Below, piece after piece: positions 1 through 12,154 of a stretch of DNA of 64,000 nucleotides (positions are counted from its first letter, which is position 1; every line of letters begins with the position of its first letter). Position numbers and translations under genes: made by a program. This stretch comes from Notamacropus eugenii (taxonomy: Eukaryota > Chordata > Mammalia > Diprotodontia > Macropodidae): positions 248,615,010 to 248,679,009 of the forward strand of contig NC_092877.1 in assembly GCF_028372415.1 (NCBI RefSeq). The letters are read 5' to 3'. The notes under the pieces are model-generated. The model was given only the letters and a program-made list of their open reading frames with translations. It was not told the DNA's origin and made no database searches.

Positions 1-566
1 TGTAAAATATTTCATTGGAAAAACAACTGACCTGGAAAATAGATTCAGGAGAGAAAATTTAAGAATTGTTGGCCTGCTAGAAACCGATGATGAAGAAAAG
101 AGTCTGGACAATATCTTCCAGGAAATCATCAAGGAAAACTGCCAGAAGTACTAGACTCAGAGGGCAAAATAGTCATCGAAAGAATCCACCCTTCCCCTCC
201 CGAAAGGGATCCCAAACGCAAAACCCCAAGAAATATCGTTGCCAAATTCTAGAGCAATCAAGTGAAGGAGAAAATACTACAAGCAGCCAGAAAGAAACAA
301 TTCAAATATCAAGGACATACAGTCAGGATGACACAGGACCTTGCAGCTTCTACATTAAAAGATGAAAGAATTGGAACCCAATATTCCGTAAGGCAAAGGA
401 GTTGAGACTTCAACCAAGGATCAACTACCCAGCAAAGTTCAGCATAACATTTCAGGCAAGGAGAAAGTCATTCAACGAAATAAAGGATTTCCAGAGCTTC
501 CTGAACAAAAAGCCAGAACTCAATAGACAATTTGATCTTCAAATGCAGGTCTCCAGAGAATCATAA
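1..566 (+). pseudogene. L1 ORF1 C-terminal part (RNA-binding protein remnant)
   Basis: Partial ORF1. Intact L1 ORF1p is an RNA-binding nucleic-acid chaperone that forms trimers and coats L1 RNA. The visible part covers the RRM (an ISLRRENLRI-like stretch near 45-70, NIVAKF-like near 235-250) and the C-terminal domain (INYPAKFSI-like near 420-445, FQSFL near 490). The natural stop is TAA at 564-566. Several frameshifts and stops break it, for example around 150 and 360. The homologous region of the right-hand copy is 61150-61710. Confidence 0.85.
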
Positions 567-1146
567 AAAGGTAAACAGAGGGGAAAAAACAAAAACAAAA
601 ACTTGCTACTCAATTAGGGCAAACTGTTTACCTCCCTAGAAGGGAAGATGATACCTGTTAATCTTGAGAACTGTGCAGCTATTATGATAGAAGGGATATA
701 AGTAGAGGGAAGGGGTATAAAGTAAAGGATCTCATGTCAAAAATATGATTTAAGTATGAGAAGGGATTGTAATAGGAGGAGTGAAAAGGAGGAAGCAGAA
801 AATGGCAGATTACATCACAGGAAGAAGTACAAAACTATAGTAGAGGGAAGGAGGGGAGGGAGATGAGCATTGTTTGAGAGGTACTCTCATCTGGTTTGTT
901 TAAAGGAGGGAACAATAATCTTAAGTAGATAATCCTAACTGGTTCTAGAGGTGGTAGGAGGGGAAGGGGGAAGAAAGGGGAGGGTGGCTGAAAGGGAGGA
1001 AAAAAGCAATAAGGGTAAAGGGGAGTAAAAGGGAGTGGGGCTAAAAGAAGGAGGGGAAGGCTGCAGGAGGAGGGGGAGAAAAGTGAATACTATTGAGGAG
1101 GGGAAGGGAGACGGGAGAGCTAAAAGCACAAATGGTGGGAAAGAGG
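567..1146 (+). other. L1 inter-ORF spacer, purine-rich
   Basis: About 580 bases of G/A-rich sequence separate ORF1 from ORF2. That is far longer than the roughly 60 bases in human L1. The same spacer is at 61711-62294. Its strand bias leaves long pyrimidine-side reading frames on the minus strand, including a 75-codon one at 935-1162 that has the same length in the right-hand copy (62083-62310). Confidence 0.8.
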
Positions 1147-4100
1147 GTGGAGGGAAATACACAGATTGTAATCATAACTGTGAATGTGAATGGAATGAAC
1201 TCTCCCATAACACGGAGACGGATAGCAGAATGGATTAAAAGCCATAATCCAAAAATATGCTGCTTACAAGAAACACATGTGAAACGGGGGGATACACATA
1301 GGATAAAGGTCAAAGGATGGAGCAGAATATATTGTGCTTCAGGTCATGTAAGAAAGGCAGGAGTAGCAATCCTAATCTCAGACAAAGCAAAAGCAGAAAT
1401 AGATCTAATCAAAAGGGATAAGGATGGAAACTATATTCTGCTAAAAGGCACCATAGACAATGAAGCAATAACATTACTTAACATGTATGCTCCAAGTGGT
1501 ATAGCATCCAGATTCTTAGAGGAGAGGTTGGGGGAGTTGAAGGAAGAAATTGACAGCAAAACTATACTATTGGGGGACCTCAAACCCCCCCTCTCTGAAC
1601 TCGATAAATCTAACCTCAAAATAAACAAGAGGTCAAGGAGTTAAACAAAACTCTGGATAAGGTAGATATGACAGATCTTTGGAGAAAATTAAATGGGAAT
1701 AGAAAGGAATATACCTTTTTCTCAGGGGTACATGGAACATTTACAAAAATTGAAAATGTACTAGGACATAAAAATCTCACAATCCATTGCAGAAAGGTAG
1801 AGATAATCAATGCATCCTTTTTAGATCATAAAGCATTAAAAATTGCATGTAATAAAAGGCCATGGAAAGTGAAACCAAAAATCAATTGGAAACTAAATAA
1901 TCTAATTCTAAAGAAGGGTTGGGTTAAAGAAGAAATCATAGAAACAATCAACAATTTCATACAAGACAATGACAATAGTGAGAAAACATAATTAATCTTA
2001 TGTTATACTGCAAAAGCAGTTATTGGGGGAAGCTTTATATCTTTGAATGCTTACATAAATAAAATAGAGAAAGAGGAGATCAATGACTTGGGCTTGCAGT
2101 TGAAAAAGCTATAAAAAGAACAAATTGAAAATCCCCAAGTAAATACCAAATCAGAAATAATGAAAACCAAAGGAGAGATTAATAAAATTGAAATTAAGAA
2201 AACTATTGAATTAATAAATAAAACCAATAGTTGGTTTTATGAAAAAACTAATAAAATTGATAAACATTTGGTCAATCTGATCAAAAAAAAGAAAGAAGAA
2301 AATCAAAGTACTAATATTAAAAATGAAATGGGTGAACTCACCTTCAACGAGGAGGAAATTAAAACAATAATTAGTAACTACTTTGCCCAACTTTATGCCC
2401 ACAAATTCGATAATCTAAACGAGATGGATGAATATTTTAAAAAATACAAATTGCCCAGATTAACAGAAGAGGAAGTTGAATACTTAAACAAGCCCATCTC
2501 AGAAAAAGAAATTGAACAAGCCATCAAGGAACTCCCTAGGAAAAAAATCTCCAGGGCCAGATGGATTCACAAGTGAATTCTATCAAACATTTAAAGAACA
2601 GTTAATTCCAATACTATATAGACTATTTTTGAAAATTGGGGAAGAAGGAGTCCTCCCAAATTCTTTCTATGATACAAATATGGTTTTGATACCCAAACCA
2701 GGAAGAGACAAAATAGAGAAAGAAAATTATAGACCAATTTCCCTGATGAATATAGATGCAAAAATTTAAATAAGATTTTAGCAAAACGAATACAGTATCT
2801 TATCACGAGATTATCACATTATGATCAGGTAGGATTCATACCAGGATTACAGGGCTGGTTCAATATTAGGAAAACTGTTAGCATTATTGATCACATCAAC
2901 AACAAAGCTAACAAAAACCACATGATTATCTCAATAGATGCAGAAAAAGCTTTTGACAAAATACAACACCCATTCTTACTAAAAACACTGGAGAACGTAG
3001 GAATAAAGGGAACTTTCCATAAAATAATAAGAAGTATCTATCTAAAACTTTCAGCAACCATTATATGCAATGGGGATAAGCTAGATGAATTCCTAATAAG
3101 ATCAAGGGTGAAACAAGGACTTCCATTATCACCACTATTATTCACTATTTTACTAGAAATGTTAGCTGTAGCAATTAGACAAGATAAAGATATTGAAGGA
3201 ATAAGAATAGCCAAAGAAGAATCGAAGTTATCATTCTTTGCAGATGATATGATGATCTACTTAGAGAATCCCAGAGATTCAAGTAAAAAATTACTTGAAA
3301 TAATAAATAACTTTGGCAAAGTTGCAGGTTACAAAATAAACCCACACAAATCTTCTGCATTCCTATATATTAGCAACAAAGTCCAACAGCAAGAGATAGA
3401 AAGAGAAATCCCATTTAAAGCTAGGGTAGACAGTATAAAATACTTACGAGTTTTCCTGCCAAAACAAACCCAGGAATTATATGAACACAATTACAAGACA
3501 CTTTTTCCACAAATAAAGTCAGATTTCAGTAAGTGGAAAAACATTACTTGCACATGGGAAGGCCGTGCTAATATGATCAAAATGACAATTCTACCTAAAT
3601 TAATTTACTTATTTAGTGCCATACCAATTAAACTATCAGACAATTACTTTCTAGAGCTGGATAAAATAATATCAAAATTCATTTGGAAAAACAAAAGGTC
3701 CAGAATATCAAAGGGACTAATGAAAAGAAATGCTTGGGAAGGTGGCCTAGCGCTACCAGACCTCAAGGTGTACTATAAAGCAGCAATTATCAAAACCACT
3801 TGGTATTGGCTAAGAAACAGAGAGGTAGACAAGTGGAATAGACTTGGCACTCAAGATGCAGTAGGCAAGGAATATAGCAACCTTCTGTTTGATAAACCCA
3901 AGGACCCCAGCTTCTGGGATAAGAACTCACTGTTTGACAAAAATTGCTGATAAAAGTGGATAGCAGTGTGGCGGAAATTAGGCATAGACCCATACCTGAC
4001 ACCGTACACAAGAATAAAGTCCAAATGGGTACATGATTTAGGTATAAAGATTGATACCATTAATAAACTGGAGAAGCAAGGAATAGTGTATTTATCAGAT

Positions 4101-4988
4101 CTATGGAGAAGGGAAGAATTTTTTACTAAAGGAGAGATAGAAAGCATTATGAAATGCAAAATGGATAACTTTGATTACATTAAACTGAGAAGTTTTTGCA
4201 CAACCAAACCCAATGCAATCAAAATTCGGAGGGATGTTGTAAATTGGGAAAGAATATTTACAGGTAAGCTCGGAGATAAAGGCCTCATTTCTAGAATATA
4301 TAGAGAACTGACTCAAATGTATAATCATACAAGTCATTCCCCAATTGATAAATGGTCAAAGGATATGAACAGGCAATTTTCGGAACAAGAAATTAAAGAT
4401 ATCTGTAATCATATGAAAAAATGCTCTAAATCACTATTGATTAGAGAGATGCAAATCAAAACAACTCTGAGGTACCACATCACACCTATAAGATTGGCAA
4501 ACATGACAGAACAAGAAAATGATAAATGCTGGAGAGGATGTGGGGGAGTTGGAACTCTAATTCATTGTTGGTGGAGCTGTGAGCGCATCCAACCATTCTG
4601 AAGAGCAATTTGGAACTATGCCCAAAGGGCTACAGAAATGTGCATACCCTTTGACCCAGCAACATCTCTACTAGGACTGTATCCCCAAGAGATCATAAAA
4701 ATGGGAAAGGGTCCCACATGTACAAAAATATTTATAGCAGCACTCTTTGTAGTTGTCAAAAACTGGAAGTCAAGGGGATGTCCATCAATTGGGGAATGGC
4801 TGAATAAATTATGGTATATGAATGTAATGGAGTACTATTGTGCCATAAGAAATGATGAACAAGAAGACTTCAGAGAGGCCTGGAAGGACTTATATGACCT
4901 GATGCTGAGTGAAAGGAACAGAACCAGGAGAACTTTGTGCACAGCAACGACCACAGTGTGCAAGAGTTTTTGTCTGGTAGACTTGTAA
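1147..4988 (+). pseudogene. L1 ORF2 (endonuclease-reverse transcriptase), full-length but broken
   Basis: The 3842 bases correspond to about 1280 codons, the usual size of L1 ORF2p, so no large deletion is present. The start is GTG at 1147 where the sister copy has ATG (62295). The order is: APE-type endonuclease (NVNGMNS, CCLQETH, GVAILISDKA, and GDLKPP where GDFNTP is expected, so a key Asn is lost), RT ([14 protein letters not shown] near 2931, [13 protein letters not shown] near 3108, [10 protein letters not shown] near 3230), and a C-terminal Cys/His motif (CWRGC, H, C near 4530-4580). Frameshifts near 1640 and 2545 and stops near 1990-2160, 2769, 3950 and 4600 disable it. Confidence 0.93.
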
Positions 4989-5355
4989 TTTAGTAATAAC
5001 GCAAGCACTTCTTAAAAAAAAAAAAAATCCCAATGGTGGTTCTCAAGGCAAAATGCCTTCCACACTCAGAGAAAGAAATATGGAAGTCATTCGCAAAATG
5101 TAGCAAATCATGTTTGTGTATCTGTATGTTTTTGTGTATCATGTTGTGATTTGTTATATGATTTCTTTCATTTATTTTAGTCTGACTACATAGCATGACT
5201 ATAGTGAAAATATACTCAATAGGAAAGTATATGTAGAACCTATACAGAATTGTCTGCAGTTGTGGGGAGGGAGGGGGGTGGAGGGGTAGGTGTTAGAGAG
5301 ATAAAATCTCAATTGTATGGCAGTGATTTTTAAACAGTAAAAAAGAAAAAAAAAA
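4989..5355 (+). other. L1 3'UTR and A-rich tail
   Basis: Sequence after the ORF2 stop includes the GAGAAAGAAATATGGAA-type block near 5068 seen in other L1 3'UTRs here, a T-rich stretch, a G-rich run (5260-5300) and an A-rich tail at about 5336-5355. G-rich 3'UTR tracts are a known L1 feature. Confidence 0.75.
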
Positions 5356-5379
5356 GAAAATTACTTTGGTGAGAAGGAA

Positions 5380-6320
5380 GATCAAAACATATACTGAGAA
5401 GAAGATAACAAAGTCAAGGTTCCTTCCTCCAAAGACTCCAAGAAAAATGTGAATTGGCATCAGGACACAGAAGATCTCAAAAAAACATTTTGAAAATCAA
5501 ATAATAGAAGTAGAGGAAAAATTTGGAAATGAAATAAAAGTGATGCAATAAAATCGAGAAAAAAAGACCCAACACTTTGATAAAGGAAACAGAAAAATAC
5601 AGAGAAAATAACACCTCAAAAACAGACTAGGCCAAATAGTAAAAGAGGTACAAAAATATAATTACTGGAAGATTGTTTAAAAAGCATCACTGGTAAAATG
5701 GGAGAAAAAATCATCCATAAAAATTCATAAAAAAAAAAGACTCTTTAAAAAGTAGAATTGCCAAAATGGAAAAGGAGATCCAACAGATCAGTGAAGAAAA
5801 TAGTTCCTTAAAAATCAGAATGAAGGAAATGGAAGCTAATGCCTTTTTGAGAAATCAAGAAACATTGAAACAAAATCAAAGGAATGTAAAAATAGAAAAA
5901 AAGTCTCATTTAAAAAAACAACTCATCTGAAAAATAGATCTTCGAGAGATAACTTGAAAATTATTGGATTACACAATATCCATGAGCAAAAAAAGAGCCT
6001 AGACGTCATCATTAAAGACATTATCAAGGAAAAATGCCTTGATATTCAGGAACTACAGGGTAACATAGACATTGAAAGAATCTACTGATCACCTCCTGAA
6101 AGAGATCCCCAAAACAAAACTCCAAGGAATATTATAGCCAAATTCCAGAGTTCTCAGCTCAATGCGAAAATATTGCCAATAGAGAGAAAGCAACAACTCA
6201 AGTATCATAGAATAACACTCAGGATACTACAAGATTAGTAGTTTCTACTTTGAAGGAACAGAGGGCTTGGAATATGATATTTCAGAGTGGAAAGGAGCTA
6301 GGATTACAATCAAGAATCAC
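5380..6320 (+). pseudogene. L1 ORF1 remnant, part 1
   Basis: The coiled-coil region (lysine/glutamate-rich; KMEKEIQQI near 5765, RMKEMEAN near 5820) is followed by an RRM (SRDNLKIIGL-like near 5940-5970) and the start of the C-terminal domain (NIIAKFQSSQL near 6128). An in-frame TGA lies at 6086-6088 between the last two, at the same place as in three other ORF1 copies in this window. The reading frame breaks at the LTR junction and continues at 6886. Confidence 0.75.
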
Positions 6321-6885
6321 TGCAAGGGCAAGCAAAGTAGGATCTTTTGCTGTTTTTGTTTTGATATAATCAAGAAATACAATGTTTCTGTTTGAATAAC
6401 GTGACTGAGGAGGAACTTACCCTTTCATTGATGGGCCTGGGAAGATTTGTAGGAAAACCCACACCTTCTGATAATGAGACACTGGTTCTCAAGCGAAGTG
6501 ATGCCCTCTGGTTGTAAAATGTGTACAAAGAGTTTAAGATGTGGTTTTACTTTGGCGATTGGTTTTTAGAAGAAGGATTGTGTGCCAGATGAGACTCTGG
6601 GAAACTGTTAGGCAGCCTTCTCTCTGGGAAAATCCAGAAGTTGATGCTTCCCTGGTAAAGACGTATATATGTTGATGGTCAGACAATTGGGAGCATGTTT
6701 GTTGCCTTTTGATTTCTCTGCATTTTCTCCGATGTTCAAGGTGCTGACTTTTTTCCCTGATCTAACTGGATGACACATGTGCTTAACTAAATGATTGTTA
6801 ACCCCACAAATGTTACTTTTCCTTTCAGATCAAAGAACATGTGATAGCAGGACCCGCTGTGTATGTTGTGGTGCTTATTCATATA
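6321..6885 (+). mobile_element. Solo LTR, ERVL/MaLR-like family (copy 1)
   Basis: This 565-bp block begins TGCAAGGGCAAG and is absent from other L1 ORF1 copies. The L1 reads AATCAC before it and TCACCTGCCCAGC after it, so it inserted into ORF1. Flanks ATCAC (6316-6320) and GTCAC (6886-6890) fit a 5-bp target duplication with one change. A second copy, alignable end to end, is at 12155-13760. It has no internal retroviral genes, as expected for recombination to a solo LTR. The ERVL/MaLR class is inferred from the 5-bp duplication and size only. Confidence 0.7.
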
Positions 6886-6960
6886 GTCACCTGCCCAGCT
6901 AAACTGAGTTACAATCCTGCAGGGGAGAAATGAATATTCAGTGAAATAGTGGACTATCCA
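6886..6960 (+). pseudogene. L1 ORF1 remnant, part 2 (C-terminal domain)
   Basis: ORF1 resumes after the LTR: CTGCCCAGCTAAACTGAG and the GGGGAGAAATG block match the homologous C-terminal region of other copies here (for example 44958-45010). It then decays into spacer sequence. Confidence 0.65.
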
Positions 6961-7740
6961 CAATTTTTGATATAAAGATAAGAAATGAACAGAAAATTTA
7001 ACCTTAAGATAAAAGACTTAAGAGAAATATAAAAGAGTAAATACAAAAGGAAAATTATAAGGTGCTTAATAAAGTGAAACTGCTTGTTTTCCTACATGGG
7101 AAGGTGATACTTGTACCTAATAGAAACTTTTTCATTATTGGGGCAAATGGAAGAAGAATATGTAATCAGATGGCACATTTGAATTGAATATGAAGGATAA
7201 GATCTAAATTAAAAAATAAAATTAAAGAATGAGAAAGTAATGTACTTCAAAAAAAAAACAAAAGGGACAGATAGAATGGGGTAGATTATGAGACATAAAA
7301 GAAGCAAGAAGGAAGCTTTTACAATCAAGGAGAAAATGGGGACAGTGAAGGGGAATGAGTGAACTTTAATCTCATCAAGACATAATATTCATGCTCAATG
7401 GGGTATAGAAATCTCTTTTACCTTCTGGGAAAGCAGGAAGGGAAGGGGATAAAAAATGGTGAAGGAGTCACAGAAGGGAGGTCAGAATCAAGGATATTCC
7501 ACAGCATTCCTGAAACTAGCATGAGAAAGAGGGAAGCACTGGAAGAAGAGATAAGGAAGAGAAAAAATGAAGGAAATTATCTCACAGAAAGACAGAATGC
7601 AAGAATAGGATAAAAAGGAAATATAAAAGGAAGGGAAGATTAAAGACAGCAATGGACAGAAGCAAAACAGACTACTAGGGCAGGAGAAGTTAAAAAGAGA
7701 GAGAGGAATCAATAATAGAAAATAGGAAGGAGAGAAATGT
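6961..7740 (+). other. L1 inter-ORF spacer (older copy)
   Basis: Purine-rich sequence similar in position and composition to the spacer at 567-1146. It contains the TTAATCTCATCAAGA and GGGGTATAGAAATC blocks that recur in other L1 spacers here. No coding signal is seen apart from chance frames. Confidence 0.6.
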
Positions 7741-9250
7741 AGAATTAGCAATATGAATGTGATTGGGATGAATTCGCCAATCAAACACAAGTAGATAGAA
7801 GAACACATTAGAAACCTGAATCCAATTGTATGTTGTTTACAAAAACCACTTGAAACAGACAGACATGAACAGAGTTAAACAATGGGATGAAGCAGAGTGT
7901 ATGATGTTTCAAATGAAGTAAAAAAAGAAGTAACCATTAAAATCTCAGACAAAGCAAAATTTTGACCTAATTAGAAGAGATAAGAAAGGAAACAACTAAC
8001 TAATGTAATCTTAAAGAATTGATTGGAAAAAGAACAAATGGTTGATAAAATAGTTTCAATAATGAAAACTAGAATTAAACAACATAAAACCTGTGAAAGG
8101 TTCCCAAAGCAACATTTAAGGATAATTTTAAATCTCCAACAGTGTATAACAATGAGAGAGAAAGAGCAGATCAATAGATTGGGGAAGGAACTAAAACCAA
8201 ACCAAACCAAACAAAAACCCCAGAGAAAAGAATAAATCAAAAATCACAATTAAACACAAAAAGGGAAACCATGAAAAGCAAAGTAGAGATTAATAAAAAT
8301 GAAAGTTAAGAAAACACTTTGAACTAACAAATTAAATGGAGAGTTAGTTTACAAAAAGAAACAGAAAAATTGATAACCCACTGTTTAATTTAAAAAAGAA
8401 AGAAGACAACTAAATTATAACATCAACAATAAAAAGATTCAGTGCAAAATTAAAGAAGGTGAAAGGAAAGCAATTATTAGGAGTGATATTCTTCAATTAT
8501 ATGAGAAGAATACTGACAATCTGGAACGAATATTTAAAAAACACAAATTTCCCAGGGTTAACAGAAGGGGAAATAGAATGCTTAAATAACATATCTTACA
8601 AAAACAAATTGAGCAAACCATCAATGAGCTTCTTAAAGAAAAATCCCCAGGCCCAAGTAGATTTACAAATTAATTTCACTGAGCATTTTGGGAACAATCA
8701 ATATTAATTCTCCATGAACTGTTTGAGAAAAGTAGGTAAAGAAGGAGTCAGTTCCTTTGAAGTCTCATATATGGTTCTGATACATATACCAGGAAAAGCA
8801 AAAACAGAGAAAGAAAAGTATAAGCCAATTTAGTAATGAATGTTCATACAAAAAACTGAAATAAAATACGAGGAAGGACATTATAGTAATATATCACAAA
8901 TATTATAATGTGTATATTAGGTGTCATTTATACAATTTATACCAAGAATGCAGGGCTCATTCAATATTAGGAAAGCATTAAGCATACTGAACTATATAAA
9001 TAACAAAAAATAAATCATAATCATCTTGATATATGTGAAAAAACAGTTTTTGGCGCAATGCAAAACCCACTACTACTAAAACCACTAGATATGTAGGAAA
9101 AAATGAAACGTTTCTTAAAATTATAAGTAGTATATAACTAATACCACGATTAAGAATTATATATAATGGGGATAGAAAAATATAAAACTTAAAAAATAAC
9201 AAAATTAATCTTAAAAAACAAAAGGTCAAGAACACCATGGGAATAAATGA

Positions 9251-9311
<61 letters not shown>

Positions 9312-9650
9312 CATATGCATATATATGTATATATATACACATATATATTTATATGCATATATGTGTATATGTGTGTGTGTATATGTGTGTGTGTGTATGA
9401 AAGAAAGTGTTCTCCAAGTACCAGATTTCAAACTTTTTTACAAAGTGGTAATCATCAAAACAATAGAGTACTATCCAATAAATAGGGTAGTGAATCAGTA
9501 GAATAGTTTAGGTGTATGCTACATAGGATTAAATGAACATGGGAATCTCATGTTTGATTAAACTCAAAAGTCCCAAGTTTTTGGAGCAAGAAATAACAAT
9601 TTGACAAAAGTTGCTCAGAAAACTGGAAAACAGTTCACCTAAGATAGTAG
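7741..9650 (+). pseudogene. Decayed L1 ORF2 remnants
   Basis: Recognisable pieces in order: endonuclease start (AATATGAATGTGATTGGGAT near 7750, LTCTCAGACAAAGCA-type block near 7940), a central part near 8300-8700, an RT palm region near 8900-9080, and a thumb part near 9190-9640 (KNKRSRTP before the microsatellite, KLLFDKSCSE-like afterward). Stops and deletions are frequent. A TG/TA microsatellite interrupts it at 9250-9400. It ends where the 5'UTR of another L1 begins. Confidence 0.7.
9250..9400. repeat. (TG)n/(TA)n compound microsatellite
   Basis: A TA run, then an uninterrupted TG run (about 9263-9306), then TATG/CATA mixtures. It sits inside the ORF2 remnant, replacing or expanding coding sequence. 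Confidence 0.95.
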
Positions 9651-10138
9651 AAAACAGCCAGGAGATTGCCTGGACTCTCCCCAGTTTCCCTCAGAAACAA
9701 GATTAAATTAAGCCTTTTAAACTGAATTCTCAAGGGACAGAATCTACGAAAAGATGGAATGAAAAAGCTTTGCTGCTTAAGATAAATTAGAAGGACTTCT
9801 TCAAAGGTCTGTCTTACTCAGAGCAGTCAGTGTACAGACAAATCAGGAAGAGATTCTTATTCACAGCACAGATCAGCAACTGAGACCTGGAGGACCTGAG
9901 TCAGCAGGCCAGCTATGAGATTCCAGTCAAAGGTCAGTAGGCAAACTGCTAATGGTAGAACCCCACTTGCAATAGATGTGATTAGGCCAGCCCACATCAG
10001 CTCATTGAGCAACCTGCCAGTATCTGAAATACCAGTACAGAAATACAATGAACAGGCCTATGAGTTCCACTACAAGAAGCTTATGACACTGTCTAGTTTT
10101 CCCCAGGAGGAGAGCTCAATTTTAAAGTTAAAAAAAAT

Positions 10139-11165
10139 ATGAAAATTAGAAAAAAAGGAAACAGAAAAAAAGTCCTAAACAGAGAGAGATGTTATTGTGA
10201 CAGGGAAGATAAAAACATTAATTGAGAAGAGGAAAGCGATGTTAAAATGCCTGCATGAACTCAAAAGAGAACATTAATTAGTCTTAAGCCCAAAAAGCAT
10301 TCTTGTCAGAACTCAAAATGATTTCAAAAATAAAATTAGTTTGGCAGATGAAAAATTAGGAAAAGAAAAATTGCTAGAGAAAAAAACACAATTCTTTAAA
10401 AACAAAATTGGTGAAATTAAAAAAAAAATCCAATGAAGAAAATAACTCCTTAAAAATTAGAATTGACTAAATGATAAAGGAAGTACAAAAGATAACTCAA
10501 AAAGAAATTGTTTAAAAATCAGAGTTGATCAATGGAAGCTAAGACTTTATGAGACATCGAGAATAAGTCAAAGAAAACCAAAAAGATGAAAAAAGAGAAA
10601 GAAATGTCAAATGCCACATTAGAAAAACAACTTTGCTGGAGAATATATCCAGGAGAGATAATTTAAGAATTATTCGTCTACCTAAAAGTCATGATCAAAA
10701 ATGGAGCCTAGGCAGCATATGTCAATAAATTACCAAGGAAAGTTGCCCTGCTATCCTAGAACCAGAGGATAATTTAGTCAATGAAAAGATCCAATGATCA
10801 CCTCCTGAAATATATACAAAAATGAATACTCCAAGGAATTTTGTAGCCCAATTCCATAATTATCAGCTCAAAGAGAAACTTATACAAGTAGCTGGAAAAA
10901 AAAACAATTCAAATGTCATGAGCTACAGTCAGGATTTCACAGAATTTAGCAGCTTTTACATTAAAGGATCATGGAAATTGAGATATGATATTGCAAAAAG
11001 CAAACGAGTTTGTCTTACAATCAAGAAACTGCTACCTGTGAAATTTGAACATAATTTTTCAGAGAAAATGGTGGACATTCAATGAAATAGAAGACTTTGA
11101 AACTTTCCTATTGAAAAAAAAATAGAAGCTGAAAATGCAATCTTTAAATACAAGGCTCAAGAGAT
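10139..11165 (+). pseudogene. L1 ORF1 remnant
   Basis: A lysine/glutamate-rich coiled coil (10330-10600) is followed by an RRM region (SRRDNLRII-like near 10650-10680) and a C-terminal domain (TPRNFVAQFHNYQLKEK, 10829-10880). An in-frame TGA at 10795-10797 lies at the site homologous to those at 6086, 36697 and 44721. Multiple other stops are present, so no protein is expected. Confidence 0.75.
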
Positions 11166-11749
11166 GCACAAAAATGCAAACAGGAAAGGAAAATTATTAT
11201 TCATTTAAACTGTTTGCATCCCTACATGGAAGAATGATACAACTCTTGAGAACTGTATCTCTGTTTGCACAGTTAGAAGAAGTATACATAGTCAGAGAGT
11301 GTGAGTAGCAGTTGAATTTCACGTGATGAAAACATTTAAGGTGTGAAACAAAAGATTGTAATGGTAGAAGACAAAAAAGAGGAGGAAATCAGGGTAAACT
11401 GCATCATATGAGGAGGCATTATAAATCTATTACAGTAGAGGGAATGTAGGGAGTGAGCCAGCATTGTATGAACTTTACTTTCATCAGACTTGTCTAAAAG
11501 ATCAAATAGCATATAGGCTTAGTTGGGTATAGAAATTTATATTTTGGTATTAGAAAATAAGAGGAGAAAGTGGAAAGAAAAGGGACAGGTGTTGATGAAA
11601 GTGTAAGCAAAAGTAGAATGTGAAAGGGAAAAGAGAAAGGAGGGAGACTGAGAGAAGGGAAAGCAGATTGAGCAAGGTGGTAATCACAAGTAAAATACTA
11701 GTGATGAAGGAGAGGGAGAAAGAAGAGTGAAAAGTATAAACAGGGGGAA

Positions 11750-12079
11750 TTGGATGAGGGAAATATACAGTTAGTAATCATAACTGAGAATGTGAATCAG
11801 ATGAATTCTACAACATGGAAGCAGATAGCAGGTAGATTGAAAAAACAGAATCTTACAAAAAGACATACATTCCCAAAAAGCAGTTCTCTATGTGGTGGCC
11901 AAGAACTGGAAATTGAGGGATGCCTATCAACTGGTGAATGGCAAAACACATTGTGTATGATTGTGATAGAATACTATTGTGCTGTAAGAAATGAAAAGCA
12001 GGGTGCTTTTCCGCAAAGCTGGAAAGATTTATATGAACTGATGCAAAGCAAAGTCAGTTGTATCAGGAGAACATTGTAA
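11750..12079 (+). pseudogene. Fused ORF2 ends: N-terminal endonuclease stub joined to C-terminal tail
   Basis: This open frame of 109 codons starts with the ORF2 beginning (GNIQLVIITENVNQMNS) and, after about 40 residues, continues as the ORF2 extreme C-terminus (LEIEGCLSTGEW, YYCAVRNEKQ, WKDLYELM). The junction is near 11865-11890. The deletion removed most of the endonuclease, all of the RT and the Cys motif but kept the frame. No function is expected from such a stub. Confidence 0.75.
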
Positions 12080-12154
12080 ACAGTAGCAGTTACACTGGAA
12101 GGGTGATAAACTCTAAGCTGATAAAGACAAGGAGAACGTCCAAGGTCCCATGAT

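Larger units (their letters stand above)
1..5355 (+). mobile_element. L1 LINE, left part outside window
   Basis: This plus-strand L1 has the last part of ORF1 (to 566), a purine-rich spacer, a full-length but disrupted ORF2 (1147-4988), a 3'UTR and an A-rich tail at about 5336-5355. The 5'UTR and ORF1 start lie left of the window. It closely resembles the copy at 59611-64000 through ORF1, spacer and ORF2, so both belong to one subfamily. It is followed directly by the middle of another L1 ORF1, which suggests it inserted into that older element. ORF2 frameshifts and stops make it inactive. Confidence 0.93.
5356..9650 (+). mobile_element. Older L1 copy, interrupted by a solo LTR
   Basis: ORF1 sequence from about 5380 is interrupted by the LTR at 6321-6885 and resumes at 6886. 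A spacer follows (about 6960-7740), then decayed ORF2 pieces to 9650, where another L1 5'UTR begins. Its 5' end is probably left of the window, split off by the L1 at 1-5355. It is more decayed than its left neighbour, with many stops and short deletions. Confidence 0.8.
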
